A stretch of 64,000 nt of DNA, from assembly GCA_019425655.1 (NCBI GenBank), contig NQWY01033934.1, forward strand, positions 124,001 through 188,000. Reading direction: 5' to 3'. Under the pieces are notes generated by a model. That model searched no databases. It saw only the letters and a list, made by a program, of their open reading frames with translations, and was not told the DNA's origin. Origin of the DNA: Rhizophagus prolifer (taxonomy: Eukaryota > Glomeromycota > Glomeromycetes > Glomerales > Glomeraceae). The first letter of the stretch is position 1. Each line of letters starts with the position of its first letter. Shown here piece after piece: positions 55,357 through 64,000 of the stretch. A program made the position numbers and the translations under genes.

Positions 55357-56886
55357 ATGACGCAACAAAACGCTCAATCGACTTCTGAACCAACTATTTC
55401 CGAAAACGATTTAATCGCACAGCGTCATGCCAAATTAAAGCAAATCCAAGATGTTGCAAAGGATACTGGAAAGAGTCCTTGGCCAAATACATTTAAACGT
55501 GAACACTACGCTGGCGATTTACAAGAACAATTTAAAGATCAGTCGAAAGAACAAATTGAAAGCGCTGAACATGTCTATGTAAAAGTTGCTGGCCGTGTCA
55601 TGTTAAACCGTGGTTCTTTCATGGTGATTCAAGATATGACTGGGCGTATCCAGTTATATGTTGACCGTAAAGGTTTACCAAAAGATATTCTTGAGACCAT
55701 TAAAGGTTTGGACCTAGGCGATATTATTGCTGCTGAAGGTTATATTGGTCGTTCTGGCAAAGGTGACTTATATGTACACCTTGAAAGCTTTGAACTTCTT
55801 ACAAAATCGCTTCGTCCGTTACCAGATAAATTTCATGGTTTGAACGATACAGAAGTTAAGTACCGTAAGCGTTACCTCGACTTAATCGTGAATGAAGAAA
55901 CTCGTAAGACTTTTGAAATTCGTGCCAAAGTTGTTGCAGGTATTCGTGCATTTTTAACAAATGAACGTTTCATGGAAGTCGAAACGCCAATGATGCACGT
56001 AATTCCGGGTGGTGCATCTGCACGTCCGTTTGAAACGCATCACAATGCTTTAGATATGCCGTTATTCTTGCGTATCGCACCTGAGCTTTACTTAAAGCGT
56101 TTGGTTGTTGGTGGTTTTGAGCGTGTGTTTGAAATTAACCGTAACTTCCGTAATGAAGGGGTGTCAACGCGTCACAACCCTGAATTTACAATGATCGAGT
56201 TTTATCAAGCTTATGCTGATTATAAAGACTTGATGGCTTTAACTGAAAACATGCTTGAAAAGCTAGCTCTTGATATTTTAGGTACGACTGATGTGCCTTA
56301 CCAAGGTGAAGTGTTTAGCTTTAAAGGGCCATTCAAGAAAATCTCTATGTTCGATGCGATTTTAGAGAATAACCCTCAGTTCACCCCAGAAAACGTTGGT
56401 GATCGTGAGTTCCTTGCAAAATTTGTGCGTGAAGAGCTGAAAGAAGAAGTTAAACCTGGTTTTGGTTTAGGCAAACTTCAAACGATTGTATTTGAAGAAA
56501 CAGTTGAGACTAAACTTCGTCAACCTACTTTTATTACTGAATATCCAGCGGAAACTTCTCCACTCGCTCGCCGTAATGATGACAATCCACACATTACCGA
56601 TCGTTTTGAATTTTTCATCGGTGGACGTGAATTGGCAAATGGCTTTAGCGAGTTAAATGACCCAATTGATCAGGCAGAGCGTTTCCAAGCTCAGGTTGCT
56701 GAAAAAGATGCGGGCGATGATGAAGCAATGCATTACGATGCAGAGTTTGTTGAAGCGCTTGAATACGGTTTACCTCCAACAGCTGGTGAAGGTATTGGTA
56801 TTGACCGTTTGGTTATGCTTTTTGCTGATGCGCCAAGTATTCGTGATGTAATTTTATTCCCGCATATGCGTCGTAAAGAAGGTTAA
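55357..56886 (+). CDS. lysS: Lysine-tRNA ligase
   Basis: Class II lysyl-tRNA synthetase of 509 residues. N-terminal OB-fold tRNA anticodon domain (about 60-150), then the class II motifs: motif 2 [20 protein letters not shown] and motif 3 [13 protein letters not shown]. Full length, with a strong terminator after it. Single transcription unit. Confidence 0.97.
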   Translation: MTQQNAQSTSEPTISENDLIAQRHAKLKQIQDVAKDTGKSPWPNTFKREHYAGDLQEQFKDQSKEQIESAEHVYVKVAGRVMLNRGSFMVIQDMTGRIQLYVDRKGLPKDILETIKGLDLGDIIAAEGYIGRSGKGDLYVHLESFELLTKSLRPLPDKFHGLNDTEVKYRKRYLDLIVNEETRKTFEIRAKVVAGIRAFLTNERFMEVETPMMHVIPGGASARPFETHHNALDMPLFLRIAPELYLKRLVVGGFERVFEINRNFRNEGVSTRHNPEFTMIEFYQAYADYKDLMALTENMLEKLALDILGTTDVPYQGEVFSFKGPFKKISMFDAILENNPQFTPENVGDREFLAKFVREELKEEVKPGFGLGKLQTIVFEETVETKLRQPTFITEYPAETSPLARRNDDNPHITDRFEFFIGGRELANGFSELNDPIDQAERFQAQVAEKDAGDDEAMHYDAEFVEALEYGLPPTAGEGIGIDRLVMLFADAPSIRDVILFPHMRRKEG

Positions 56887-56903
56887 TTTAATCTTCAAAG
56901 TAC

Positions 56904-56932
56904 AAAAAGGCAGTTTATACTGCCTTTTTTTA
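56904..56932 (+). terminator. Terminator after lysS
   Basis: AAAAAGGCAG, loop TTTATA, CTGCCTTTTTTT. Confidence 0.92.
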
Positions 56933-57076
56933 TTCACTATTTATATATAAAAAACACTAAAATTATAGAAAACTTAAGACCACGTTAAAAAATGTAATTG
57001 CACAGTTTAACAATTGCAAATTTGTGATAAAAAAATTAATGTGTTGCTCATAAATAACTTTGAGAATTGTGCTGAC

Positions 57077-58519
57077 ATGTTTTTAAGAAAAACACTTTCA
57101 ATTGCATTATTAACAGCTGCCTCTTCAGCTGTTTTTGCCCAAGGTTTGGTGCTTAATAATGATGATTTGCGTACAGATTTAAATTGGTTGAATCAACAAG
57201 GTGTTATTAACATCAGCACTTCTACTTGGCCTTTAAGCGGTGATGAAATTCAGCGCGCACTCTCTCAGGCTAAAGTAACTCATCCAGCTCAACAAAAAGT
57301 TATTAATTCAGTTCTTAATGCATTAAAAGCAGATAACGATACAGTTAAAGTAGGTGCTTTTGCAGGGACAGATATCAAAGATATTCCTCAAGCATTTGGA
57401 AATAATCATAAATCACAGTATGAAGGGTCTGTAGAGTTTAATGCGGGCGGTGAAAACTGGGACGCAAAAATTCGTGTAAACGCAGAAAAAGATCCACAAA
57501 TTGATAATGGTCATGATGTCAATGTGGAAGGTTCTTATGTCGCTGGTAAAATTTGGAATCAATGGGTTGTTGCTGGTCAAATTCCAACATGGTGGGGACC
57601 TGGGCATGATGGTAGTTTAATCCGTGGTGATGCAAGTCGTCCTGTGTATGGGGTAACAGCTCAAAGAGCTATACAAAATGCATTTGATACTAAATGGTTA
57701 TCTTGGATTGGGCCTTGGCAATATCAATTATTTGCAGGTCAGTTAGATGATTATAAAGCCATTCCTCATGCTAAGTTATTAGGTTTGCGTGTTACTGCAA
57801 GTCCATTACCTTATTTGGAACTAGGTGCTTCACGAACTTTACAATGGGGTGGTGAAGGGCGTTCTGAAAGTTGGAATTCATTATGGAATGCAATTAAAGG
57901 TAATGATAATGTTTATGATGCAGCTGAAGACAGATCTAACCAAATTGCTGGATTTGATGCTCGTTTAAATCTTCAATCACTTTTAAATGCTCCTGTTGGT
58001 ATTTATGGTCAATATGTAGGTGAAGATGAAGCGGGACACTTACCATCGAAGAAAATGTATTTAGCTGGTGCTGATTATTCTTCTAGCTATAAAGATATGC
58101 CTTATCAAGTTTATGCTGAATGGGCAGATACACGTACCAATAACGATGTAAAAGGAATATCTTATAATCATTATATTTATACAGATGGTTATTATCAGCA
58201 TGGTTTCCCTCTAGGGCATGCAATGGGTGGTGATGGTCAAATGTACTCTGTCGGTGGTGATATTCGCTTTGACACGATGAATCGCTTAAGTGGCCGTGCA
58301 ATGGTTGTGAAGGTAAATGAATCTAACTTGGCAATCAATAAAGCCTTCCCTAAAGAAGATAAAATCAAAGCACTTGATTTAACTTGGACGCATTACATCA
58401 AACCAGATCTTCCATTAAAAATTAATGGTTGGATTAGCGACTCTGACCTAGAAGGTAATGATTCAGGTGCATCTATTGGTATTGAAATTCCATTAGAACG
58501 TAAAATGTTTGGTTTCTAA
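57077..58519 (+). CDS. Wzi-like outer-membrane capsule-assembly protein
   Basis: Outer-membrane barrel of about 480 residues. Signal peptide FLRKTLSIALLTAASSAVFA; then a periplasmic helical part (LRTDLNWLNQQGVINI), then beta-strand-rich sequence with Wzi-like GRTIPTWWGPGHDGSLI (residues QIPTWWGPGHDGSL) and GYYQHGFPLGHAMGGDG; ends in Phe. Wzi surface-attaches capsule. The gene is away from the capsule locus here, so a related role (exopolysaccharide or lipid handling) is possible. ATG 57077 gives the clean signal peptide. Confidence 0.8.
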   Translation: MFLRKTLSIALLTAASSAVFAQGLVLNNDDLRTDLNWLNQQGVINISTSTWPLSGDEIQRALSQAKVTHPAQQKVINSVLNALKADNDTVKVGAFAGTDIKDIPQAFGNNHKSQYEGSVEFNAGGENWDAKIRVNAEKDPQIDNGHDVNVEGSYVAGKIWNQWVVAGQIPTWWGPGHDGSLIRGDASRPVYGVTAQRAIQNAFDTKWLSWIGPWQYQLFAGQLDDYKAIPHAKLLGLRVTASPLPYLELGASRTLQWGGEGRSESWNSLWNAIKGNDNVYDAAEDRSNQIAGFDARLNLQSLLNAPVGIYGQYVGEDEAGHLPSKKMYLAGADYSSSYKDMPYQVYAEWADTRTNNDVKGISYNHYIYTDGYYQHGFPLGHAMGGDGQMYSVGGDIRFDTMNRLSGRAMVVKVNESNLAINKAFPKEDKIKALDLTWTHYIKPDLPLKINGWISDSDLEGNDSGASIGIEIPLERKMFGF

Positions 58520-58543
58520 TTAATTAAATAGTGCTATAGCAAG

Positions 58544-58572
58544 AGAGAAGCTAAAATGGCTTCTCTTTTTTA
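58544..58572 (+). terminator. Terminator after the Wzi-like gene
   Basis: AGAGAAGC, loop TAAAATG, GCTTCTCTTTTTT. Confidence 0.88.
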
Positions 58573-58809
58573 TTGTATTTAAAGAAATCTAAAGATGAGA
58601 TCGTGATTTGCTTCAGCTAATAATGCGAGCTACGATAGACAGGTTATCTATGCGAATCAGTATTTTACATTTATATGATGAATTTGAATATCAATATGAA
58701 AAAACAAGCAAAAGAAAACAGTTTTAAATCACTATAATGCATAACTAATGCTATAAGCCTCATAAAGGGCTTGTGGTTGGATTATTTATCACAAAAAATT
58801 GGAGTTGTT

Positions 58810-58908
58810 ATGGCACTCGTTCCTCCACATGGTCTTCTAAGTGGTGGTTTAATACCACTTCTAGATTTTATGGGCAAAATGGATAGAGAAGGGCGTGTTC
58901 ATGACTGA
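58810..58908 (+). CDS. 32-residue leader ORF resembling a shrunken ATP-sulfurylase (Sat) start
   Basis: ATG with GGAG upstream encodes 32 residues and stops with TGA inside the cysD start (8-base overlap). It begins MALVPPHG, close to the N-terminus of monomeric ATP sulfurylases (LVPPHGG), and later has [16 protein letters not shown], which lines up with the conserved Sat segment G-x-SPL-x-GFM-x-K-x-D. The stretch between the two is missing. It may be a decayed sat gene kept as a leader, or a small regulatory peptide for cysDN. Confidence 0.55.
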   Translation: MALVPPHGLLSGGLIPLLDFMGKMDREGRVHD

Positions 58909-59809
58909 ATCAAGACTTACACATCTCAAGCAACTTGAAGCTGAAAGTATTCATATTATCCGTGAAGTTGCAGCAGAATTTGAAAATCCAGTCATGCTTT
59001 ACTCAATTGGTAAAGATTCGGCTGTGATGCTTCATCTTGCATTAAAAGCATTTTATCCTGCGAAACTTCCTTTTCCTTTATTACATGTTGATACGGGTTG
59101 GAAGTTTAAAGACATGATCGCGTTTCGCGATAACATGGCAAAAACCCATGGTTTTGATTTAATTGTTCATCAAAATAAAGAAGGCCGTGAAGCAGGGATT
59201 AATCCATTTGATCACGGTAGCTCAAAATATACAGATATTATGAAAACCCAAGCTTTAAAACAGGCTTTGGATAAATATCAATTTGATGCTGCTTTTGGTG
59301 GTGCGCGCCGTGACGAAGAAAAATCGCGTGCGAAAGAGCGTGTGTATTCATTCCGTGATAGTAAGCATCGTTGGGACCCTAAAAACCAACGTCCTGAACT
59401 TTGGAACCTTTACAATGGTAAAGTAAACAAAGGCGAAAGTATTCGTGTATTCCCTTTATCTAACTGGACAGAGTTAGATATCTGGCAATATATCTATTTA
59501 GAAAATATTCAAATTGTTCCTCTTTATTTCTCTGCTGTTCGTCCAGTAGTTGAGCGTAGTGGTACGCTCATTATGGTGGATGATGAACGCATGCGCTTAA
59601 AAGAGGGTGAAGTTCCACAAATGAAGTCTGTACGTTTCCGTACACTAGGCTGTTATCCATTAACAGGGGCAGTCGAGTCTGAAGCTGATACATTGCCAGA
59701 AATTATTCAGGAAATGTTATTGGCAACAAGTTCTGAGCGTCAAGGTCGTATGATTGACCATGATGAAGCAGGCTCAATGGAAAAGAAAAAGCAAGAAGGC
59801 TATTTCTAA
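58901..59809 (+). CDS. cysD: Sulfate adenylyltransferase subunit 2
   Basis: Catalytic subunit of the CysDN ATP sulfurylase, making adenosine phosphosulfate from ATP and sulfate in cysteine synthesis. The 302-residue protein has the PP-loop [27 protein letters not shown] and the C-terminal [14 protein letters not shown] typical of CysD. The ATG at 58901 follows AGAAGGG and overlaps the stop of the small leader ORF, so translation may be coupled. cysN follows after 30 bases. Confidence 0.96.
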   Translation: MTESRLTHLKQLEAESIHIIREVAAEFENPVMLYSIGKDSAVMLHLALKAFYPAKLPFPLLHVDTGWKFKDMIAFRDNMAKTHGFDLIVHQNKEGREAGINPFDHGSSKYTDIMKTQALKQALDKYQFDAAFGGARRDEEKSRAKERVYSFRDSKHRWDPKNQRPELWNLYNGKVNKGESIRVFPLSNWTELDIWQYIYLENIQIVPLYFSAVRPVVERSGTLIMVDDERMRLKEGEVPQMKSVRFRTLGCYPLTGAVESEADTLPEIIQEMLLATSSERQGRMIDHDEAGSMEKKKQEGYF

Positions 59810-59839
59810 GACAGTTTCTAAATTTGTGGAGTTTGAGCA

Positions 59840-61453
59840 ATGTCTCATCAATCAGACTTAATCAGCCAAGACATTCTGGCTTATTTAAAACAGCATGAAC
59901 AAAAAGACCTTTTGCGTTTTTTGACTTGCGGTAACGTAGATGATGGTAAAAGTACCTTAATTGGCCGTTTACTTTACGATTCAAAATTGATTTATGAAGA
60001 TCAATTGCAAGCTGTAACACGTGACAGTAAAAAAGTAGGTACGACGGGTGATGCACCAGATTTGGCGTTGCTTGTAGATGGTTTGCAGGCTGAGCGTGAG
60101 CAAGGTATTACTATTGATGTAGCTTATCGCTATTTCTCGACTGAAAAGCGTAAGTTTATTATTGCCGATACACCGGGACATGAACAATATACCCGCAACA
60201 TGGCTACTGGTGCATCGACTGCTGATCTTGCAATTATTTTGATTGATGCGCGCTATGGTGTTCAAACACAAACGCGTCGTCATACATTTATTGCTAGTTT
60301 GCTTGGTATTAAAAATATTGTTGTTGCCATTAATAAAATGGACTTGGTTGAATATTCACCTGAGCGTTTTAACGAGATTCAGATTGAATATGATGCGTTC
60401 GTGAGCCAGTTAGGTGAGCGTCGCCCAGCTAATATCTTATTTGTTCCGATTTCTGCTTTAAATGGCGATAACGTTGTAAATCCATCTGCTCATACTCCTT
60501 GGTACAAGGGTCAAACCTTGATGAGTATTCTTGAGTCTGTGGAAATTAGCCGCGAATCAAACAAACACGAATTCCGTTTCCCTGTTCAGTATGTGAACCG
60601 TCCAAACCTCGACTTCCGTGGTTTTGCGGGTACTGTTGCTTTAGGTGAAATTAAAGTCGGTGACGAAATTGTAGCGTTACCTTCTGGTAAGCGTTCTACG
60701 GTTAAAGAAATCGTTACTTTTGACGGTAACCTTGAGCAAGCAGTGGCTGGTCAAGCAGTTACATTAACGTTAAACGACGAAATTGATATTAGCCGTGGTA
60801 ACGTGCTGGTACGTGCAGGTGAGCAACCATTAATTTCACGTAGCGTTCGTGCTTCTGTGGTATGGATGAATGAGCACCCGCTTGTAAAAGGTAAGTTGTA
60901 CAACATTAAGATTGGTACACAAACCGTTCCTGCAAAAGTGACGAACATTCACTACCGTGTGAATGTAAATACACTTGAGCATACTCAAGTAGAAGAGCTT
61001 GAGTTAAATGCAATTGCCGATGTGGTAGTTGAGTTCGATGCTCCAGTGGTATTTGACCAATATCAAGACTCTCGTTACACAGGTTCATTTATTTTTATTG
61101 ACCGTTTAAGTAACGTGACTGTTGGCGCGGGCATGGTAGAAGCTGCTGTAGAGTGGACTGCTCATAACAATGCTGTTACTGCCGAAGACCGTGCTGCTCG
61201 TTTAGGTCAAAAACCTGCTGCTATTGGTGTTTCTGCACAATTAATTGAAAAAGCTCAAGTCTTAGAAAGTTTGCTGATTCAGCAAGGTGTAGTTGCGATC
61301 GCGAAAGCAAGTTTAACAGCTGAGCAATTGGTTCTGTTACGTGAGACTGGTGTTGTAACTATTACAACTTCTGTGGATGGTACAGATACTGAGATAACTG
61401 CTGAAACAGTAGAAGAAGCAGTAGAAAAAATCGTGGAATTGGTTCGTCTTTAA
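59840..61453 (+). CDS. cysN: Sulfate adenylyltransferase subunit 1 with C-terminal extension
   Basis: GTPase subunit of CysDN, whose GTP hydrolysis drives APS formation. EF-Tu-like G domain: P-loop [36 protein letters not shown], then the two beta-barrel domains ([17 protein letters not shown], and the later [21 protein letters not shown]). The protein has 537 residues against about 475 in E. coli; the extra 60-70 residues (from about [13 protein letters not shown] to EKIVELVRL) stand where CysN-CysC fusions carry APS kinase but are far too short for one. No cysC gene is adjacent. Confidence 0.93.
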   Translation: MSHQSDLISQDILAYLKQHEQKDLLRFLTCGNVDDGKSTLIGRLLYDSKLIYEDQLQAVTRDSKKVGTTGDAPDLALLVDGLQAEREQGITIDVAYRYFSTEKRKFIIADTPGHEQYTRNMATGASTADLAIILIDARYGVQTQTRRHTFIASLLGIKNIVVAINKMDLVEYSPERFNEIQIEYDAFVSQLGERRPANILFVPISALNGDNVVNPSAHTPWYKGQTLMSILESVEISRESNKHEFRFPVQYVNRPNLDFRGFAGTVALGEIKVGDEIVALPSGKRSTVKEIVTFDGNLEQAVAGQAVTLTLNDEIDISRGNVLVRAGEQPLISRSVRASVVWMNEHPLVKGKLYNIKIGTQTVPAKVTNIHYRVNVNTLEHTQVEELELNAIADVVVEFDAPVVFDQYQDSRYTGSFIFIDRLSNVTVGAGMVEAAVEWTAHNNAVTAEDRAARLGQKPAAIGVSAQLIEKAQVLESLLIQQGVVAIAKASLTAEQLVLLRETGVVTITTSVDGTDTEITAETVEEAVEKIVELVRL

Positions 61454-61472
61454 TAGATTGAAAATGAGTTCC

Positions 61473-61500
61473 AAAAAACCCGCGTAAGCGGGTTTTTTTA
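61473..61500. terminator. Terminator between cysN and the DUF2239 gene
   Basis: AAAAAACCCGC, loop GTAA, GCGGGTTTTTTT; serves both convergent genes. Confidence 0.92.
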
Positions 61501-61506
61501 TTGAGT

Positions 61507-62055
61507 TTAGAAAATACTTTGAGTTTTTAAAGTTAAATATTCTCTTAAATCTTTAGGGTAGTTCTGAATCATCTTTAAGAATGTATCTCGATCACCTTGA
61601 TATAAGGCGCGTGTTGCTTCCTCGTAATTTGGCATATTGCCTAACATAGCAGACATAAAACGGTCGATGGCTTGTTTGGCAAGCATAATATTGCCTTCAG
61701 AATTTGGATTATTTAACTCTTTATCAATTAACTTACGAATCACAGCAGATGCACTCGCACTTTGTTGATCTAACCAATCCCAATGTTTTTTCTGTAAAGT
61801 GATTTCACGCGAAATTACGCCAAGTTTAGGTCGACCAACTTTTTTAATTTCTTCAGGTTCAGCATAACGTTGTTGAAAATCTTGTTCTGAACCAGAAAGA
61901 TCAAGATCAATTTGTTGACCTGTTTGATCATTAAAAATCAGAATATTTTCCGTTGTTTTAGGAAGATGTTTTAGTTTTTTTGCAAGTTCAACAAGGGAGT
62001 CGCTTGCAATAAGTGTGCTTCCAGTAAAAGCGGTATAGGTGATTGTTGTATTCAT
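61507..62055 (-). CDS. DUF2239 protein, probable ribbon-helix-helix DNA binder
   Basis: Protein of 182 residues of the DUF2239 family (TTITYTAFTGSTLIASDSL start). Residues about 82-115 read SREITLQKKHWDWLDQQSASASAVIRKLIDKEL: a short strand, helix, turn and second helix, the pattern of a ribbon-helix-helix dimerising DNA-binding domain. The N-terminal part may bind a partner or a small molecule. Two 14-base repeats lie on its promoter. I take ATG 62055 rather than a GTG at 62064. No function is known for the family. Confidence 0.72.
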   Translation of the reverse strand: MNTTITYTAFTGSTLIASDSLVELAKKLKHLPKTTENILIFNDQTGQQIDLDLSGSEQDFQQRYAEPEEIKKVGRPKLGVISREITLQKKHWDWLDQQSASASAVIRKLIDKELNNPNSEGNIMLAKQAIDRFMSAMLGNMPNYEEATRALYQGDRDTFLKMIQNYPKDLREYLTLKTQSIF

Positions 62056-62070
62056 TTTTGCCACATATTT

Positions 62071-62115
62071 TTATCAGGGTAAAATAATATTATCAGGGTA
62101 AAACTAATTTGGCAA
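62071..62115 (-). promoter_or_regulatory. Promoter of the DUF2239 gene with two operator-like repeats
   Basis: On the minus strand: -35 TTGCCA (62110-62115), 17-base spacer, -10 TAATAT (62087-62092). TTTTACCCTGATAA occurs twice (62090-62103 and 62071-62084), both perfect copies, 19 bases apart; one covers the spacer and -10, the other follows it. The layout is that of an autoregulated promoter. Confidence 0.6.
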
Positions 62116-62277
62116 ACATTAAAATTTATAACCAAAGAATTATCTGATTTTATGAGTAGTATCTCTGAAATTAAGGCTATAAAAATAGTCAAGGTAAGAG
62201 GCTATTTAAAATTTTGTTCTGCTTTAATATCGCTTTTATGAGAGAATGTCCCTTTAGTTGTATGTATAAGGACTCCT

Positions 62278-62790
62278 ATGTTTGAGCAATCTCCTGAATC
62301 TTTAAGCGATATCGAAATTTTAGACATTTTACAGTCGATGAAAAAAGATAAGCTGGATACGGAAGCAAATGAGATTATCCGTAGCGGGGGAAAAGCAGGA
62401 CGTCAGGAAGCGCATAAACAGGCTTTGGTGGCACTAAATTCAAATTTTGAAGAGAAGTTTGTAGAGGCAGTGACTCTTGCACTAGGTTTAAATGCAGCTC
62501 AAGCTAAAAAAATTCGCTATAAAAAAGATCGAATTCGTATTTTAAAAGCGCGTGGTATTGATTATTTAGTTATTGATGGGGCAGAAACAGCGCAAGTTTT
62601 GGCACAAATTTCACAAGCAATTGTTCGTGAAGATGCAATAGTTACCCATGACTTACATGATATCTTCCCATTTTGGAAAGAAGGTTGGCCAATGGTGCAA
62701 TTTGATAATGCCTATAAAATTTTAGAAGAAGATATTACCTTGCACTTTCATGCGTTCTTAGATGCGATGATTGAGTACGTAAATAAATAA
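62278..62790 (+). CDS. Protein of unknown function
   Basis: I do not recognise this 170-residue protein. It is soluble and helical; the N-terminus has SLSDIEILDILQSMKKDKLDTEANEIIRSGGKAGRQEAHKQAL (given here in words: a helical, charged start), the middle has AQAKKIRYKKDRIRILKARGIDYLVIDG, and the C-terminus carries HDIFPFWKEGWPMVQFDNAYKILEEDITLHFHAFLDAM with several His/Trp/Phe. No motif is visible. AAGGAC precedes the start. A strong bidirectional terminator follows. Confidence 0.7.
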   Translation: MFEQSPESLSDIEILDILQSMKKDKLDTEANEIIRSGGKAGRQEAHKQALVALNSNFEEKFVEAVTLALGLNAAQAKKIRYKKDRIRILKARGIDYLVIDGAETAQVLAQISQAIVREDAIVTHDLHDIFPFWKEGWPMVQFDNAYKILEEDITLHFHAFLDAMIEYVNK

Positions 62791-62826
62791 AAAATAAAAG
62801 CCCCAATTGGGGCTTTTATTTTTTAT
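62791..62826. terminator. Terminator between the unknown gene and the citrate transporter
   Basis: AAAATAAAAGCCCC, loop AATT, GGGGCTTTTATTTTTT. Confidence 0.9.
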
Positions 62827-62838
62827 AGCAGAGTAGAG

Positions 62839-64000
62839 TTAGATCGCACTAAAAAGTGGGAAAACACCAATCACCAAAGCTGTACCCATTAACACCATAC
62901 AAGTAATAAATGCCCACTTAAAAGTGAACTTTTGATGATCTGCAAAATCGACTTTAGCAAGACCACATAGTAAGTATGTTGAAGGAACAAGTGGTGATAA
63001 TAAGTGTACAGGTTGGCCTACAATTGATGCACGAGCAATCGCTTCTGGACTAATACCATAATGTGAAGCAGCTTCAGCAAGAATAGGTAATACACCATAG
63101 AAGAATGCATCATTTGACATAAAGAACGTCAAAGGCATGCTTACCAACGCTGTAATTGGTGCCAGATATGGACCCATACTTGCAGGAATCATTGCGACGA
63201 ATTCTTTAGACATCGCTTCAACCATGCCTGTGCCAGATAAAATACCTGTAAAAATACCTGCCGCAAAAATTAAACCTACCACAGCCAAGATACTATCAGC
63301 ATGCATAGCGATACGTTTCTTCTGCATATCAACATCTGGATAGTTGATAAGCATCGCAATACAGAACGCCAGCATGAATAACACTGACATTGGTAAAATA
63401 CCTTTGATCAACGCAATCATAAGAATAATGGTGAGTACCATATTTACTTTACGCAAATGTGGACGAGTCGCTTCTGGATCTTTTGAAACAGTAATATTGT
63501 CACCATGATGGCTTTCAAGCTCAATGACGCCTAAACGTTTTTGCTCATAGCGACCATATAAATATGCCAAGAAAAATAACCAGCCAATACTAATAATCAT
63601 TGGAAGAATCATTGGTACAAAAATATGGCTTGGGTCGACTTGAAGTGCACTCGCTGCGCGGGCAGTAGGTCCACCCCATGGCGTAAGGTTCATTACACCA
63701 CTACATAACAACATAAGTGCTGTCATGATCAGTGTATTCATACCAAGTCGCTGATAGAGAGGAAGCATAGCTGCGACACAAATCATATATGTCGTTGAGC
63801 CATCACCATCAAGAGAAACTAATGTCGTTAAAAAAACGGTCCCTAATGTAATTTTTAGAGGATCGCCTTTAACCTTTTTTAAAATCCATTTAACCGGGGG
63901 ATCGAAAAGACCTGCATCGATCATTAAGGCAAAATATAAAATTGCAAATAATAGCATTACACCAGTAGGTGCAAGTTTTTTGATGCCTTCTAGCATCATC
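62839..64000 (-). CDS. CitMHS-family citrate transporter (cut by the window end)
   Basis: C-terminal 386 residues or more of a citrate:metal or citrate:H+ symporter. Ten or so membrane segments; family marks LVSLDGDGSTTYMICVAAMLPLYQRLG, LTPWGGPTARAASAL, FFMSNDAFFYGVLPIL and VGQPVHLLSPLVPSTYLLCGL. The frame is open through the right edge. The first 50-60 residues and the start lie outside; the Met at the edge is inside a helix. Takes up citrate or a related tricarboxylate. Confidence 0.88.
   Translation of the reverse strand, partial: MMLEGIKKLAPTGVMLLFAILYFALMIDAGLFDPPVKWILKKVKGDPLKITLGTVFLTTLVSLDGDGSTTYMICVAAMLPLYQRLGMNTLIMTALMLLCSGVMNLTPWGGPTARAASALQVDPSHIFVPMILPMIISIGWLFFLAYLYGRYEQKRLGVIELESHHGDNITVSKDPEATRPHLRKVNMVLTIILMIALIKGILPMSVLFMLAFCIAMLINYPDVDMQKKRIAMHADSILAVVGLIFAAGIFTGILSGTGMVEAMSKEFVAMIPASMGPYLAPITALVSMPLTFFMSNDAFFYGVLPILAEAASHYGISPEAIARASIVGQPVHLLSPLVPSTYLLCGLAKVDFADHQKFTFKWAFITCMVLMGTALVIGVFPLFSAI

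Overview
The window reads as a stretch of chromosome from Acinetobacter, most likely the A. baumannii/calcoaceticus complex. The DNA is moderately AT-rich. Two blocks match the order I recall from Acinetobacter: rubA-rubB-estB-oxyR with ppk and mtgA close by, and tesA divergent from a YbbA/YbbP-type ABC exporter. A secreted mutarotase (mro type), a PirA-like siderophore receptor and a CysD/CysN pair fit the same genus. I saw no rRNA, tRNA, CRISPR array, insertion sequence or prophage.

Region 1 (16-12822) is one long plus-strand catabolic operon. It encodes a Rieske ring-hydroxylating oxygenase, a diol-dehydrogenase-like SDR, an extradiol (VOC) ring-cleavage dioxygenase, an FAD ferredoxin reductase, an aromatic-acid-type MFS importer, a cupin, a C-C-bond-type hydrolase, an SDR without its catalytic Tyr/Lys, an aspartate-dehydrogenase-like enzyme, an aldehyde dehydrogenase and a ThDP decarboxylase. 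A terminator and a strong leader hairpin then precede an outer-membrane porin. Together these look like uptake, ring dihydroxylation, meta-cleavage, hydrolysis, decarboxylation and oxidation of an aromatic compound that I cannot name.

Region 2 (12881-20522) holds mostly separate transcription units: an MHS transporter, a peptide deformylase, a glutaminase-STAS fusion, an AraC regulator divergent from an Fsr-type exporter with an inverted repeat between them, a secreted aldose epimerase, and two small unknown genes.

Region 3 (about 20580-22570) is a visibly more AT-rich cassette with an SMC/OLD-like ATPase and an HNH nuclease, that is, a PtuAB (Septu-type) anti-phage pair. An in-frame stop lies 12 bases before the ATPase start.

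Region 4 (22581-38907) carries metH, a Pit phosphate transporter behind a near-perfect Pho box, dsdA, a large protein of unknown function, a 540-base gap with a multi-stem RNA-like structure, a small lipoprotein, a sulfatase with its formylglycine-generating enzyme, a rhomboid protease, nfuA and a TonB receptor.

Region 5 (38931-56886) is housekeeping and envelope genes: lipase-like hydrolase, carbonic anhydrase, tesA/ABC exporter, a second rhomboid, mtgA, ppk, a SPOR protein, oxyR-estB-rubB-rubA, a SRPBCC protein, a YqiA-type esterase and lysS.

Region 6 (57077-64000) has a Wzi-like outer-membrane protein, cysD-cysN preceded by a 32-codon micro-ORF that resembles a collapsed ATP sulfurylase (Sat) N-terminus, a DUF2239 gene that looks like a ribbon-helix-helix autoregulator with two 14-base repeats on its promoter, an unknown protein, and a CitMHS citrate transporter cut by the window end.
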